A stretch of 64,000 nt of DNA from Acanthacorydalis orientalis (lineage: Eukaryota > Arthropoda > Insecta > Megaloptera > Corydalidae). The notes under the pieces were generated by a model. That model was given only the letters and a program-made list of their open reading frames with translations, did no database searches and was not told the origin of the DNA. Below are positions 35,101-47,813 of the stretch, one piece after another; position 1 is the stretch's first letter; every line of letters starts with the position of its first letter. Made by a program: the position numbers and the translations under genes. Location: contig CM068315.1 of the NCBI GenBank assembly GCA_034766995.1, positions 18,090,010 to 18,154,009 on the forward strand. Direction: 5' to 3'.

Positions 35101-35981
35101 AAGTTTCTATCAAAAATAATTCATAAAATACAAAAATTAATTTATTTTTTAATATTTCTATTCTTTTATTGAACGAGCTGATACAATTTCAATCTATTCG
35201 AAAAAATAAACGATCCGTATTAAACGCCCACACACGAGCACACATCCGCATTAAAAGTTTCTAGTGCCAAATGTCCACCACACGTCTGCCCACACTTTTT
35301 CCAGAGGCGTGAGACATGGTAGACGTCCAAGTAGATTGTGCACACGAAGATCACCAGGACAACACGATCTTCCACAATGAAAACAATACCGTATTTTGCA
35401 TAATGTTATTCAGTTTGTAACGATATCTGAGGACGTGATCAAATTTACGTTCGTTTATGAGTTAGTGTCTTATTCCATATTGTTAACTGCTCACAGAAAG
35501 AATACGAACGTGATGTATACATATATAAACACAGAACATCAGTTAGGCTCGTTTTTAACATTGTTTTTTTTTTGTTCTGTTTTTCGTTATTTATTTATTT
35601 CACTTTATCGCACTGCACGAAGAAATAGAACTGAATGGATGCTCTTTATTTTTACATTTACATTCAGAACGCGAATTTTATTACAATAATTTTCATTTAG
35701 AAAATATTATCATATTCCCTATATAAGATAAAACGCTAGTTCAAATTATAATAATATATAAAATTTGTATAAGAAAATTTTATTATATATTTATTATGCT
35801 AGCACTTTTCATTGAATAGTTCAATTAAAAACTCATTTTAATTTTCAGTGAATAAATACTATTTCATTTCTAGTCTGTTTATTTAGCAAAAAATTAAACA
35901 TAGGTTCAATGCTTAGAAACAATTAACAATTAAAGAAATTCAGTGTTTAGATACAATTTTGACTGTAAGTATTTAATTACA
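35101..35981. other. No recognised gene
   Basis: A mildly GC-richer patch at 35220-35400 is followed by AT-rich DNA. A 97-codon open frame (35396-35689) has no recognisable domain. Confidence 0.35.
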
Positions 35982-37231
35982 AGATTGGTGCAATAATAAT
36001 TGGGGTTTTTACGTATCTAGTAATAAAGACGGATATATCAGTTAAAAATTATATTTATTAATCGAAATTAAAACCATTGGGCTGCACACATTTTTCACAA
36101 CAGGAAACAAGTTTGTTAATTCCTACAAGATTGACTTAGGAGTTCTGAAATTAACGAATTCATTGAAAGCGTTTTGAGGTGATGTGTGATCTTTGAAAAC
36201 TTTTTCTCCTAGAAAATTACTCAAATGTTTAAAAAAGGGATAATTTGTCGGAAACATGTCCGGAGAATAAGGTAAATGAGGTAAGGTTTCATAACCCCGT
36301 TCATTTAATTTTTTTAGAGTCATTTGTGAGACGTGGGTCGGACGTTGTTATGAAGAAGAATTGGTCCTCTTCGATTGACTAACGCTGATCGTAAATAATG
36401 CAAATCTCATGCGTTTTCTCAATTTCTTGACAATATTTTTCTGGTGTTATTGTTTCACCAGGATTTAAGAAGTTTTACTAAATGATGCCAATTGCTTATC
36501 ACCAAACACTGTCCATAATATTTGTTTCATGGAGTTTCGGTTTAGGAAACCATTTTGGTGCTTCTCCTTGCTCTAGTCACTGTGATAAACGTTTCTGATT
36601 GTTGTAGAGAATCCGCTTTTCATCACATGTCATAATGAGATCATTTTTGTTACGCAAAAGAAGTGCAAATTGCTTGTGATCCGAATTGCTTGATGTTCGT
36701 TTAGTTCATATGATACCCATTTATTCAGCTTTTTTGTTTTTCCAATTAGGCTCAAATGTTGAACAATTATTCAGTGATCAACATTAAGTTAACACTTCTA
36801 CTACCTCTCGAGCTGTTTTACGTGAGACCGTTACAATAGTGGTTCTTAACTCATTATTGGCTATAGCTGAAGGATGTCCACGACCCTCATCAAAGCTTTC
36901 GTTTCTATTACGAAATTTTGGAACCAGTGTTTAGCCTTACGTTCACTAATCGACTTTTCGCCAAAAACAAATTTGATATTTCGAGCAGTTTCTCTTGCTT
37001 TACGTCCCAGTTTAAACTCATACAACAAAATCACGCGAATTTGCTTTTTTTCCATGACTAATTTAAGAGGTTATATCCAACAATACTAAAGAATGAAAAC
37101 TATAGACATAATCTGAAATCAGTAGTGCTAATTTCATTGTTTACAATGATCATAAGATAGATAACGGTAACTAGAAAAATCGCCAAATTTAATATAATAA
37201 ATACCGCAATTATTTTTGAACCAACCTAATA
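35982..37231 (-). mobile_element. Cecropia/irritans-type mariner, full length (copy I)
   Basis: The left end reads GATTGGTGCAATAATAATTG, and the reverse complement of the right end reads TATTAGGTTGGTTCAAAAAT. Both then carry a GGGGTTTTT or GCGGTATTT extension. This terminal type resembles Hsmar1-like mariners and is close to the ends of the short HTH-only copies. Length is 1.25 kb, as expected for a complete element. Confidence 0.9.
36058..37055 (-). pseudogene. Mariner transposase pseudogene (copy I)
   Basis: The minus strand starts MEKKQIRVILLYEFKLGRKA and continues ERKAKHWFQNF, then MTCDEKRILYNN with the first catalytic Asp. The second and third catalytic residues are both Asn: LLHNNVRP where relatives have LLHDN, and PTNYPFFKHL where relatives have PTDY. 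C-terminal GINKLVSCCEKCV and PNGFNFD lead to a TAA stop. The frame is also broken by shifts and stops. The total length of about 333 codons is close to the usual 340-350, so the copy is complete but dead. Confidence 0.85.
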
Positions 37232-38220
37232 CTTTGCATAAATTGACATATTTTGAAAAAAATATATACTTCATTGTACTAGTTTCATTCTTTTATCATT
37301 TCTATAACAAATGCCTTCTTTAGGGATAATATCTGGGGTAAAAGGTTATAATTCTGTATTGAACAAAAATATTTTTTGATATTTAATGAAACCGTTATTC
37401 AAGTACTGTTTGAGTGGATGAGATCTACATTCTATCAAAAAAATGTGATATATTCTAATGAGTCAAAAAAGTTTCGTCTAAATATTTCTTGCTTAATTGA
37501 TAAAGTGAAATGATAGAAAAAAATGAATTAAAAAGTGTAGGAGGTAGAAGAAGATTTGAACATTTTATATATTTAAATTAATTGAAGAGTTTTGTTTTTT
37601 AGTATTATATGAATTTACTCAATGAATCTAAAAACTAAAATGCAAAATTATAAAAAGCTGATGTCGAATTATTCAATTTTTCTCAAAAGCACTCATACTG
37701 GACTGAATTGAATTCCAAATTTGAATCGGTTTCTGATTTACTTATAGATATTAAGAATAGATTGAATAGAGTTGTTAGTAAAAAGTAAAACTCTTTAATA
37801 TTAGAACGCCTGCCAGTGTATTTATTATCTTAAGTAGGTGTATTAATAAGTATTATTATTATGCACTTGTAGCTCTCTGAAAATAATATTATGATGATAA
37901 TGTACTCTAATAAATATATTTGTTATTTTTGAAGTCTCTTTTAATTATATTTTTATTTTTTTCTGAACCTTAACATTCTAGTAACGATGGAATTACCTTA
38001 GAGTTTAAAAAGAGAGTTTAATCCATTATCAAAATAAGATATATCCATACTACAACAATTATTATTATTAAACAATTATTAAATGTTAAAAATTTCAAAC
38101 GAAGTACATGTTCAAGATTTTTTTGATCATAAGGTAATTTTAATATTTAAAAACAAAAAGTGAACTGTAAGATGTGATAAAGAAAGACATTTAGATATAA
38201 GAAGTAATAATTTAAAAAAG
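37232..38220. other. AT-rich stretch, nothing recognised
   Basis: No gene, RNA or transposon signature was recognised. Confidence 0.5.
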
Positions 38221-38413
38221 ATTCAGTTGTACAAAAGTTAGATTTTTCTCTAGCTTGGCGCTCTGAAGATAATGACATCACCATCAAAATGCACATAACA
38301 GTCAAAAATGATTTATAGAATATTTTTGATCAGAAAGTGTTTTATGGTTTGATGGGATAAAAAAAGGAATCCAATTCCAAAGGTGTATTTAGTCACAGTG
38401 TCTGGACTGTATT
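38221..38413. repeat. M1 MITE family, centre and right arm (copy h)
   Basis: Contains CTTGGCGCTCTGAAGATAATG, AAATGCACATAA, TTTTTGATCAG and ends TTTAGTCACAGTGTCTGGACTG followed by TA. This gives the clearest view of the right terminus of the family. Confidence 0.8.
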
Positions 38414-41394
38414 ATTCAAGATATATTATATATTTAGTCCGAATAATGAGAAGTGTACTAAAAAAATCCATAAAAAGAAACAGTTTCAGAGAACACAGAT
38501 GATACTTTAAACCACTCGTCTCCCTGACTAATCTATTAATCAAATTATAAGATATAATATTACACGACCATCAGCCACAATAGGTGCTCGGTATGCTACT
38601 CGAATAGATCGTTCTAATATTTCAAACAATAAGAGATCTATTTTCTCTCTGTAGCGCCATTACGGTTATATTTTATAGGGACCATATTTTAAAATTAATA
38701 CAGTATGTTTTCTAGCCTCACAGCGAGCGTCGAAGAACGTACGTGTATGTGTGTGTCGAGTCTTTATTCGTATGATGTACGACAATGTTTCAAAAAAAAA
38801 TATGTATATGGCTGCTATCGAATTTCAAACCGAGATCTATACACAACGTAATAAAACCATTAATATCAACTACCAAAATGTATGCACTATGTAAAATGAT
38901 TTAAATTGATATCTCCACTAAGTGATACCTTCACATATTACAATGTATGGGGGAAACAGGCGTACACTTATGTATATAAAGATGATCATTAAGTCAGTGG
39001 TGTTTATAAACACGTGTGTATGTAATGGAAAGAAAAAACTACACACTGTCATAGTTCAAAAAAAAAATATTTTTTTTGATTATTATCGATAGAGATAGCA
39101 GTTGAATTTTTTTCTTATCTTTTTTTATTATATTTAGAAGTAGTAGTAGTAGTAAAATGAAATGGAAATGGGTGGGACATATTTTCAGAACATATTGAAA
39201 GCAGAAAACAAATCACCGAATTATTTAAATCACAAGAATTTAGAAGAAACCTTTTATTCATTAACGGACTGTAATAGAGTGGAGATAATTTTAATAAATA
39301 TATTTTTAAAAATAATAAATTGAAATGGTCCTCTTTTAATAAGTTGAAAATAAATTATCAACGAGGGTAAAAGTCAACAAAATCAAGTAATTTTAAATAA
39401 CCACTTCGAATTTTCTGCTGAATTTAAAAAGTAAGGGATTTAACTTTGATCAGTCTTTTTCAAATTAATTCAAGAAGCAATCGTATTAAAAAATATATAT
39501 ATATATATTTGATATTCTATCGACTGATATATTTAATGTCGTTACTATGCTCGATGTTTTCTTTATTTTTTGCTTAATTCTCACACCTCGAACAGAGATT
39601 TGTATCACTTTGTTTTTACATCAGAGTGGAGACTCGAATAGTGAAATGAATACTTTGATAACATTAAGTGAATGTTTCAAGTCCGTTCCGTATCAGTTTT
39701 TTTAAAATCGGATTCAGGAAAATATGGAAATGATCCCTAGTATATCGAAGAAGAGTATCGCGCCCGAGGCAAATTATTTGTTTCCGCACAAGAACCAATA
39801 CCCGCTGCGAAAGTAATAGTAAAAAGATATGATAATAGGAAAAATGTCGTCCGTCATTTATTTACCGAAAAATTGCCGCGCCCAGTGCAGAAAGCTTCCC
39901 GTAAAGACCGTTCCGCCGCGTGATTATTATAAATGGTGATAAATATGTTGCATTTAATCATGTTATTAATATGGCATCAGAAACTTCCTGGCCAGTTGTA
40001 TGCCAGTGTAAGTGTGTGCGGCTGGCGAACAGAACACTGCGGTTCGTTGCGGGGTGTCGAGCGGTGCGTGTCTGGCGATAGTGCAAGTAGAATAAGACCT
40101 AGAAAAGAGTGAAAGGAGGGGAGAGTCAATGTCTGCATGATTAATTGTTCAGCGTCGCCTACGTCCTCGTCGTCATCGTTGTCTCAGAAATGCAAAGATG
40201 CTGCACCAGCTCGATGCTCGAATGGTCACTGAACAAAGCGCCCCCAATTTTGAAATGTTTTACATGTAAATTAGTGAGATACACGGGAGAATTACATTTT
40301 TAACTTTTAAAAACGGTATGGCACTGAAATTTGTAACAATGATCTTCTAAAAGTGATTTCAATAAATATTTTTAAATAAGAGTCTAAAAAGTTCAAATTT
40401 AAACACAAATTTATAATTCCAAAAACTTCCTAACTGACTTAGTTACCCATGGAAGACTGATTTAATCTGATAACTAAAAATATCTATGAACAACTTAAAA
40501 TTCGTTTGTTTTAATTATTTACGATTCGTATGATAAGAATTATTATATCAGAGACGAATCCTTTTTCAAATTAAAAACTATAATGGAATGAAGAACAAGT
40601 ATCATTTTGGTTAAAAATGAGAAAATCTGTTTTAGAAAAATATTAAATAATGAAATAAGTGTATCTCTAATATTATAATTTACTTAGTTTAAGTACCTTT
40701 GAATGGTTTAATCGATTTGCAATAGCGAGTAAAATGTAGTTGACAATAATGATTGTTAATAGAACTATTTAAGACATTAAATCTAATAGCAGTGAATTCA
40801 GGAGTAGAAATTATTTTTTACTGATTCCCCTTTATAATCTACACACATATTCATCATATTGGACTAACAAAAACTAATCACATAACGGAACAAATCAAGA
40901 TAATATCCCAAATCTTAAAATATATCCATTGAGTGTCTACGAGATTTGACTAATTATTCACTAATATCATTAAAATTATAGTTTATTGAATATTTTACTA
41001 AATATTTTAATAAGTGTGGGGTCTTTAGATTCTTTGACAACAAAGACTGGAATATTCTACAAATATACTTTCAGTGAATAGACAGTCCTCAAAAATTCTT
41101 GGAAAACTTTATTAGTGAAAATTAAACAAGACCCGTATTTTCAATAGAAATCTGGAATAAAATGCAAGAGTTTTCTATAAAAAAATCCTGATCACTGAAA
41201 AAGTTCACATACAAAAATTTTAGATCAAAAAAATACTCATTACTTCATTTTCGAGAGAATTCTTGGTAATAATTTATTTTTGATGATAATGAAAAATATT
41301 GTTTCAGGTATACAAGGAATTAAATTGACGGTAATTTAAAAAAAAATACCGAAACATGACAACCAATTTTTGTTGATAAAATTGAATGATATTG
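38414..41394. other. No recognised gene; possible conserved non-coding patch
   Basis: About 39740-40240 has balanced composition and words such as GGTGATAAATATGTTGC, ATTAATATGGCATCAG and CCTGGCCAGTTGTATGCC. It is the only standout in about 3 kb. The rest is AT-rich, with an (AGT)n run near 39138. Confidence 0.3.
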
Positions 41395-41745
41395 GTATAG
41401 GGGACATGTGGTTCCAGGACGACGGTGCAATAATACACGCAATTGGCGAAAAAATTGATTTTTCCTGGTCGTGTCATTTCCAGAAATGGAAACATTAATT
41501 TACCACTGAGGTTCTGCGATGTAGCACCGTTGGTTGTTTTTCTTTGGATTCATGTTAAAGGGCTGGTGTACACTAAAAATCCTAAAATAATTTCTCATCT
41601 AAAAGACGTAATCCAAAGAGTAATTGGTGAGATGGAGCCTCCAGTTGTGCAGTAATGTTATTAAAAATTTTAACAAAAGAATGGTCACTTGTAAGAAATC
41701 ATACGGCAGTCATACGATATTATTCTTCATATGTAAATGGAAACT
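41395..41745 (+). pseudogene. Tc1/mariner-superfamily transposase fragment (non-mariner type)
   Basis: DMWFQDDGAIIHA matches the WFQQDGA-H-A block around the second catalytic Asp. After a frameshift, FPGRVISRNGNINLPLRFCD, APLVVFLWIHVKGLVY and KDVIQRVIGEMEPP match the FPGR-ISRrGdI-WPPRS-DLTP-D-FLWGy-K--VY pattern of the widespread arthropod Tc3/IS630-like transposases. The third catalytic residue is Val (PLVVFLW for PLDFFLW). LQLCSNVIKNFNKRMVTC completes the C-terminus in another frame. N-terminal domain and element ends were not found. Confidence 0.75.
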
Positions 41746-42227
41746 ATTATCTACAATAAAGAAACTTGAAATTTCAGCCCAAATTCTATGCTTTATTTTA
41801 AATTTAAAAAATATGTCGTTATTGAAAACACATACTCTCTCTCTCTCTATATATATATATAAAGTATTAAAATATCAAGGTAAATGTTTCAATATCAATC
41901 TTTTTAGTTAATATGAGTTTTAATAATATCGTATGGAAAGAACATTATACAGTAAACTTGTGTATATAAACTTCTGTCTATTATTGAATAAAGTGTAAAT
42001 AGTTCATACACAAATGTTCCAGTTCTGTTTTTACATCGAAATTTGCCGTTTGGCTGAACGTATTAGACAGAAAATATTCTTGCAAAAAATTACTATAACA
42101 TTTTCAATAATTAAATATATTCCTATAACTATTAATAATTATTTTTTAGTTTGATGAACTATTGAATATGCTTGTTTTCAATTATTTAATTTCTCGAAAC
42201 TCTTGTTTAATAGTTGTAGTATGTATG

Positions 42228-42230
<3 letters not shown>
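41746..42230. other. AT-rich stretch with (CT)n(TA)n tract
   Basis: A (CT)n(TA)n microsatellite lies at about 41834-41862. Nothing else was recognised. Confidence 0.5.

Positions 42231-42280
<50 letters not shown>
42231..42280. repeat. (TA)n microsatellite
   Basis: TA run led by ATGT repeats, next to the GC-rich repeat that follows. Confidence 0.95.
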
Positions 42281-42282
<2 letters not shown>

Positions 42283-42284
42283 TG

Positions 42285-42372
42285 TTAACGCCGAGGGAGC
42301 TAGCGAAACGAGCAGGGATGGAGCTCCCAAGGGTATCGGCGAGCGTAACGAGTAGGGGGCCGATCCACCTGA
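42285..42372 (+). repeat. GC-rich small repeat, copy 1
   Basis: Sharp GC-rich block in an AT-rich setting: GCCGAGGGAGCTAGCGAAAC, GAGCAGGGATGGAGCTCCC, then TCGGCGAGCGTAACGAGTAG. Matching blocks in the opposite orientation occur at 55864-55917 and 56030-56058, also beside a (TA)n tract. Family unknown. Confidence 0.6.
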
Positions 42373-43588
42373 TTATATTAAAAATGTGAAGAATGTATTT
42401 GTTTATAATTTTATTTCGTATCTTATGCATTCCATACTATAAAACTAAATCTCAATATTCATACATATTTATTCAATTTGTTAAAATTCCGTTCGATTAT
42501 TAATGAAGAAAAGTACAAAAGTCAAAACAACTACTTTTGTCATATAAAATAAAGAAGTACTCACTGAAATAGCCGTGTGCAAGTTAACGCACCAGCAACA
42601 CTGACGCACCGCATTCATAGGTTCACCATAGTGTACTTAGAGATAAGTAGTTGTTTGAAGAGAATACATCTATTCGTGACACGTTGTTACGCAAAGTGCA
42701 TATTTTATGCGTTTTGACAAATAGTATTTAGTCAATGCGAAATTATGAAGACATTATAAATGGATGTTGATATTAAAATGTATGTACGCCTCTTGGAACA
42801 GTCGTACATTTTCATTAATTAAATGCTTATTGCTTTGCATGTCGAGAATTTTTTCCTTTGAATATGCATCTATAAATATTTACGGACAAACATACAAAGT
42901 ATGAGATTGAAATTATAAAACACCCCTTTTGTGTGTGTATATATATATATAATCACAACTTGAGTGTTTAAATTCTACGTAATTAGTTATTTATCTAATG
43001 CATTTAAATAATTGTCAACATATAATTAAATAATATAGAAATAAATAACCATGAACTCTCTAACATTTATAATAAAATAATTTTTAATGAAAATAGTTTA
43101 TGGTGGATTTTCGTAAAGAATTCAATTAGAGTTCGATTTATTCTTTCTTGGTTAATTGTTCTATTAGGGACTTTCGAATTTCATTTTTTCTTGATCAGAT
43201 TATTTGCATTATAAATGAGCAATTTATATTTATACGAATCAATAAATTAATCGAATAACCAGCGTTTAATAATCGTAATCGTGACTCGAAACATTAGAGT
43301 CAAGTCGATATTTAGTAATCGATTCAAGAAAATGTTAGGTTACTCCTAATGTATATATTTGTAGAGTGTTTGTAAAATTGAAAAACGTTGTATTAGTTAA
43401 AGTATATTTTTTAATGAAATTTTACGCGTACATAATTATATATGGTGTTTTTTAAATTATATTTATTGCTGTTTAGTAATTAATTATACGATTATTAATA
43501 TGAAAATACACTGAGGGTTCGACAAAAGTCATTAAAATTATATTTACATTAAAACATCATTTACATTCTATTATTGAAACGTATTTAA
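42373..43588. other. AT-rich stretch, no recognised gene
   Basis: A short balanced patch lies at about 42565-42640, and a small TA tract near 42940. Nothing else was recognised. Confidence 0.4.
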
Positions 43589-44138
43589 ATGTTCAAAAGC
43601 CAGAAGCAACAAGCGAACCAGCGTGCAATCAAACGAATTCATATCACGGAAACGACAAACCGGGAAACAAAACAAACAAAACCGACCGCACTCCGTCTCT
43701 GCACGTCCCCCGGAACGACGCTACCACAGGAGTGTGGTTTTTTTTTTAAAAAAAAATACTACATCGCATTCTATAAATTGCGAGTATTGTTTAAGTCGCC
43801 CCTGTGCATTCATTATCGACCAAATAAACACCTCATTTCGTCCAGTGTCGTGTTTGCTAGCAGCGCCCGCGACACGGATTCCCTACCGACAGATTCGCTC
43901 TATCTGCACACTCTTTCGATGTGTTTCTTGACACGTGTTCCGTCTTTTTCTTTGCGATCGCGCGCACGTCACCGTCGCCAATGCAGAAAAATCGTACTGG
44001 TGTCCCCCTCATTCAACAGAGTTCCCTACACCTGCCACGACTATCGCACAATCGTACTCACTGTGTTGCGTGATTTGGAAAGTTGCTGAAAGCAGGGAAT
44101 ATTTTAGCTCGTGCTGCAATTGTAGGGGTTTAAAATGA
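43589..44138 (+). other. GC-rich island with overlapping open frames
   Basis: Open frames of 166, 102 and 67 codons overlap in two or more plus-strand frames. None has a known domain or consistent low-complexity bias. The island has many CG dinucleotides. It is more likely a promoter-proximal or untranslated region than a coding exon, but a lineage-specific exon cannot be excluded. Confidence 0.25.
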
Positions 44139-44702
44139 AAATTAAATAAAACGCCTCGCATTCGTCATAAATTATAAATCGGTTATTTCAAGAATACCGT
44201 TTCTTATTTGCGTTTTAACGAACCCGACTGACTTTTTACTGACGTTTAATACAAATATATTACTGCCGCGTTCTCGATTTTCTCATACACAGATACAAAC
44301 GCACAACCACCTTGTTTGAGAGTGGATAAATGTTTACGTATGTATGTACAGATTTCGTTCCACGAAGAATATTATGATGAATTCACAAAAATTGCTTCTT
44401 GATAGTATTAAAACGTTTCGAATTCACCACGAACACTGAATCTCATGAATAATAGATTCTGTGTACGTATTTATAAAATAAACTATTATCATTTGATCGC
44501 GTTTTTCTATTGCTTTGTAATGTTACACACATGAAAATATTTTACTTTTAACGCAGCACATTGTTTCAACATTTATTGTTTCTTAAATTTCTCTCTTTAA
44601 CCGTAACATATTTATGTACATCTGTATTAATGAAACAAATCTTTTTTTAGAAGTGAAGTTAGAAGTGAAATATTGATTTTAATTAGTCTTAAATTAAAAA
44701 AA

Positions 44703-44750
<48 letters not shown>

Positions 44751-44807
44751 ATTTATATTAGTTAGTGTCATATTAAAACAAGTAAGGGGACAATCTATGT
44801 TTAGCAT
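44139..44807. other. AT-rich stretch with (TA)n tract
   Basis: A (TA)n microsatellite lies at about 44709-44747. No gene was recognised. Confidence 0.5.
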
Positions 44808-45922
44808 TTATAATAGCAAAAGTATTCAAACAATTGATAAGTAACCAACAAAATGTAATGTAATTTTTAAATGAATATTTTGTAGGGTTTAATTAGCATT
44901 AATTACATCCATAAGTCTTTTTGGCATAGATTTAACTAAATTTTGTGTTTGTTTAGGCGTTATTTTGCACAATTCTTCCAAAAGTATTCTTTTTAGCTGT
45001 ACTTTATTGTAAATGGCATGTTTTCTGATACGGTTTTCCATAAGAATCCAAAAATTTTCTATTGGGTTGATGTCTGGCGATTGAGGAAGAGTTTGCAATA
45101 CATGTGGACAATTATAAATGATCCACTGGTGCACATTGTAATCGGTATCTTTCGGATCGTATGTTGTTGAAAATAAAAAGTACGATCTATTCTCATATCT
45201 AATGCAGGTTTTCTTCTAGCAGCTCGATATCCGGTGAATCATTCTTCTTAGTGAATCGTTCTTCTTGTTGTATCGGCACTTACACAATTATTACTAGTGC
45301 CGTGGATAGCTTTGGAGAACTAATTCTGAGATTTTGGTTTACTTCATGCAGAATTTTTCTTTCTTATTTGGAAGCTATTTTCTTTGGTTGACCTTTACGA
45401 ATTTTATTTTCTAGTTTTTTTCCGTCTTATAATGCTTAATTATTACATAAACAGTATAACGACTTCTTCCCACAATTCTCTAAATTTCACTTAGTATTTT
45501 ATTTTCTTCGTGATGTTTTATAAGTAATTTTCGTTCAAAACTAGTTTTTAAACATTTTCATCCATCCATAGAGTATAATATTAGTCAATTTCGTATTTAC
45601 GGCTTTCTTTTAGCGATTTTAACACACAAATTTACCAAAATGCATTTAACCAGTTTTTTTTTCAATGAATAGAGAATCACAAATTCTGCAAATCCCCCAT
45701 TTCTGGGAAAATTTATGTTAATGTTTGAATACTTTTGCGTTGCATATTTTTTAGTTTCATGAAAAAGTGTATTAATGAAAATTGAATTTGTAATTATAAA
45801 TGAAACATAATAGGTTTCAGTAAAACAGACACTGAAAATTCTAAAACAACGCCTTCAATTTAAAGAAAAAATTAACATTTTGTTTGAAATTGTAACTGTT
45901 TCAATACTTTTGCTAGCCACTG
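44808..45922 (-). mobile_element. Tc1-like element, degraded
   Basis: The right end, read inward, is CAGTGGCTAGCAAAAGTATT after a TA target. The left end has ATAGCAAAAGTATTCAAAC in the inverted sense. A second internal copy of the end motif (TTTGAATACTTTTGCG) lies near 45724-45740, consistent with the double repeats of some Tc1 elements or with a nested end. The length is about 1.1 kb. The transposase is on the minus strand. Confidence 0.75.
44889..45620 (-). pseudogene. Tc1-like transposase pseudogene
   Basis: The minus strand shows the Tc1 HTH pair in pieces: LVLNENYL, SRYTVYVIIKHYKTE (shifted frame), GQPKKIASK and GYRAARRKPALD. A deletion removes the first two catalytic residues. The C-terminal 81 codons are open: LPQSPDINPIENFWILMENR holds the final catalytic Glu of the DD34E triad, followed by KRILLEELCKI and SMPKRLMDVINAN. 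With the catalytic core missing, the copy is inactive. Confidence 0.85.
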
Positions 45923-46081
45923 TATATATATATATATATATACTATTTTGTAGTAAATATTTTATTTTCTGATTTTACTCGTTTATACAACACTTTTCAG
46001 ACACTTTGTGTAAACGAAACGAAAAATAAATGGAAAATATTGAAAATATCTCCTTAGCTATTCATAAAGACGTTGAAATGT

Positions 46082-46113
<32 letters not shown>

Positions 46114-46130
46114 GAGAGAGAGAGAGAGCA
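45923..46130. repeat. (TA)n and (TA)n(GA)n microsatellites
   Basis: TA tract directly at the Tc1 right end (45923-45942), and a TA-GA compound tract at 46082-46130. Confidence 0.9.
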
Positions 46131-47813
46131 TAATAGTGCGAGATCGGTGTTGTTTGTGTGTAATATGCATGTTATTGTTTTCGTAACATCCGATTTAACA
46201 TACAATGGAAATTAATAGCTGGAACGTCTCTAAAAAATTAATTCAACATTTCGCGAAACATCGTACAAGTCGAGAGCAATCTGAATGTAAACTAAAGATA
46301 TTCAATGTTTCAGCACCTCGCGTATTCAAAGTGCAAAACCCATTGTGCCATAAAAAATTCTATAGTCGTACGGACAGGCAAATCGACATCGGCCTAGATC
46401 AAAGAAACATTTTAACGTCGAACTATTCGTGTTGTTGTCTCGCCATTTTCACTATGTTCTCCGTCTTTGCGCTAAATTTTTAACTAGAGGGCCTTACATC
46501 GGTCTCATCGATTCGGAACAATTGAAATTTTATTGCTTATTTTCGTCTGAATTGATAATAATGTCGAAACGTACAAGAGAATTCTCTTATAATTGAATTT
46601 CTAAGATGACAATTGAAGTGTTCACTTATGTTCTAAAAATATTCAAATTGACATCCGTGAATTTAGCTTGAATTTAATTTCAATCTGTTCGAAAACAATG
46701 CGATAAAGATAGATTCCTTTCAAGCTTCCTTTAAAACGGATATTGCTAAATTTTTTATAAAGATTCAAACGTGTCTTTTAATATAATCACAAATAATCAC
46801 TGATCATTTTTTTTTATCTGTAAGAATAGTTGAAATTTATATCAATCGATGATTAATGTCAATAATTATAGATTAAAAACATATAAGTAAAGCCTAGAAT
46901 ACGTTGTTTCTATATCAGCATAGACAGAGAAAAATAAATTACAAATGTAAACCCCAGAATTTTGACTAAAAAATGACCTTCATTTAATAATTTTGATTTC
47001 AATTGTAAAATAGTTACATTAATAATGAAATAATTGTTCTATATTTGATTCTACATGTTCCTCTATATATCTGCGTTCACAATATTCTTTTATTATCAAA
47101 GAAAAAAAATCATGTATTCTTCGATACAACTGTTATAATCAAAGCATAAATATTTACTCGTTTATAAATCGAGAATCAAATTGTGACCTTATTATACTTT
47201 AATAAATTTCTGAAAAATGTGATATGACTTCTTCCCGACTTTATCCACTTTCAACACAAACGCAAGCATAATAAATGTGTCTGTGTGTTGTATAGCATAT
47301 ATCCAATTCGCAGCGGGTTCGATATTATTATGCATTCGAAACTGCATTCCACGTTTGCTTATATAGTAATGCACGCCGTTTGTGACCGTAATACACGTAG
47401 ACGCCTCGATTCTTGCTAAAATATTTATGCATGCATATGGATTGTGTTTTCCTGCATACGACGACGTCGTATTGCACAAATAACACAAAAAAATATGAAG
47501 CGCACATTCATACTTCATGATAAAAACATTGTATCATCAGATCGTGTGTTTCGTTTTTGAATGTGTTAACAGATGTTGAATTTGTTAATTTTTCTGTATT
47601 TTAATTTAACGTACACTTTAACATATTTTCATTGTATGACATGTGTCTGTACAATGTAGTTATTTTTTTTGTACAGTAACCTATGAGTTGAAATATAAAA
47701 ATATACATATTTTATTCAAATCTAAATAAAAATAAATATTTTTATGTGAAACAATACGTTTATTTTCTAACAAAATTCATTCGAATTGAAAGTTTTTATT
47801 TCATTTATCTTTT
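46131..47813. other. No recognised gene
   Basis: Open frames at 46205-46483 (plus) and 47192-47518 (minus, 108 codons) show no recognisable domain. Composition is slightly less AT-rich near 46200-46480 and 47220-47510. Confidence 0.35.

Noticed and set aside
36630..36650. String similar to the bantam miRNA seed (TGAGATCATTTT)
   Set aside because: It lies in mariner I transposase sequence, has no hairpin partner and matches only about 12 bases.
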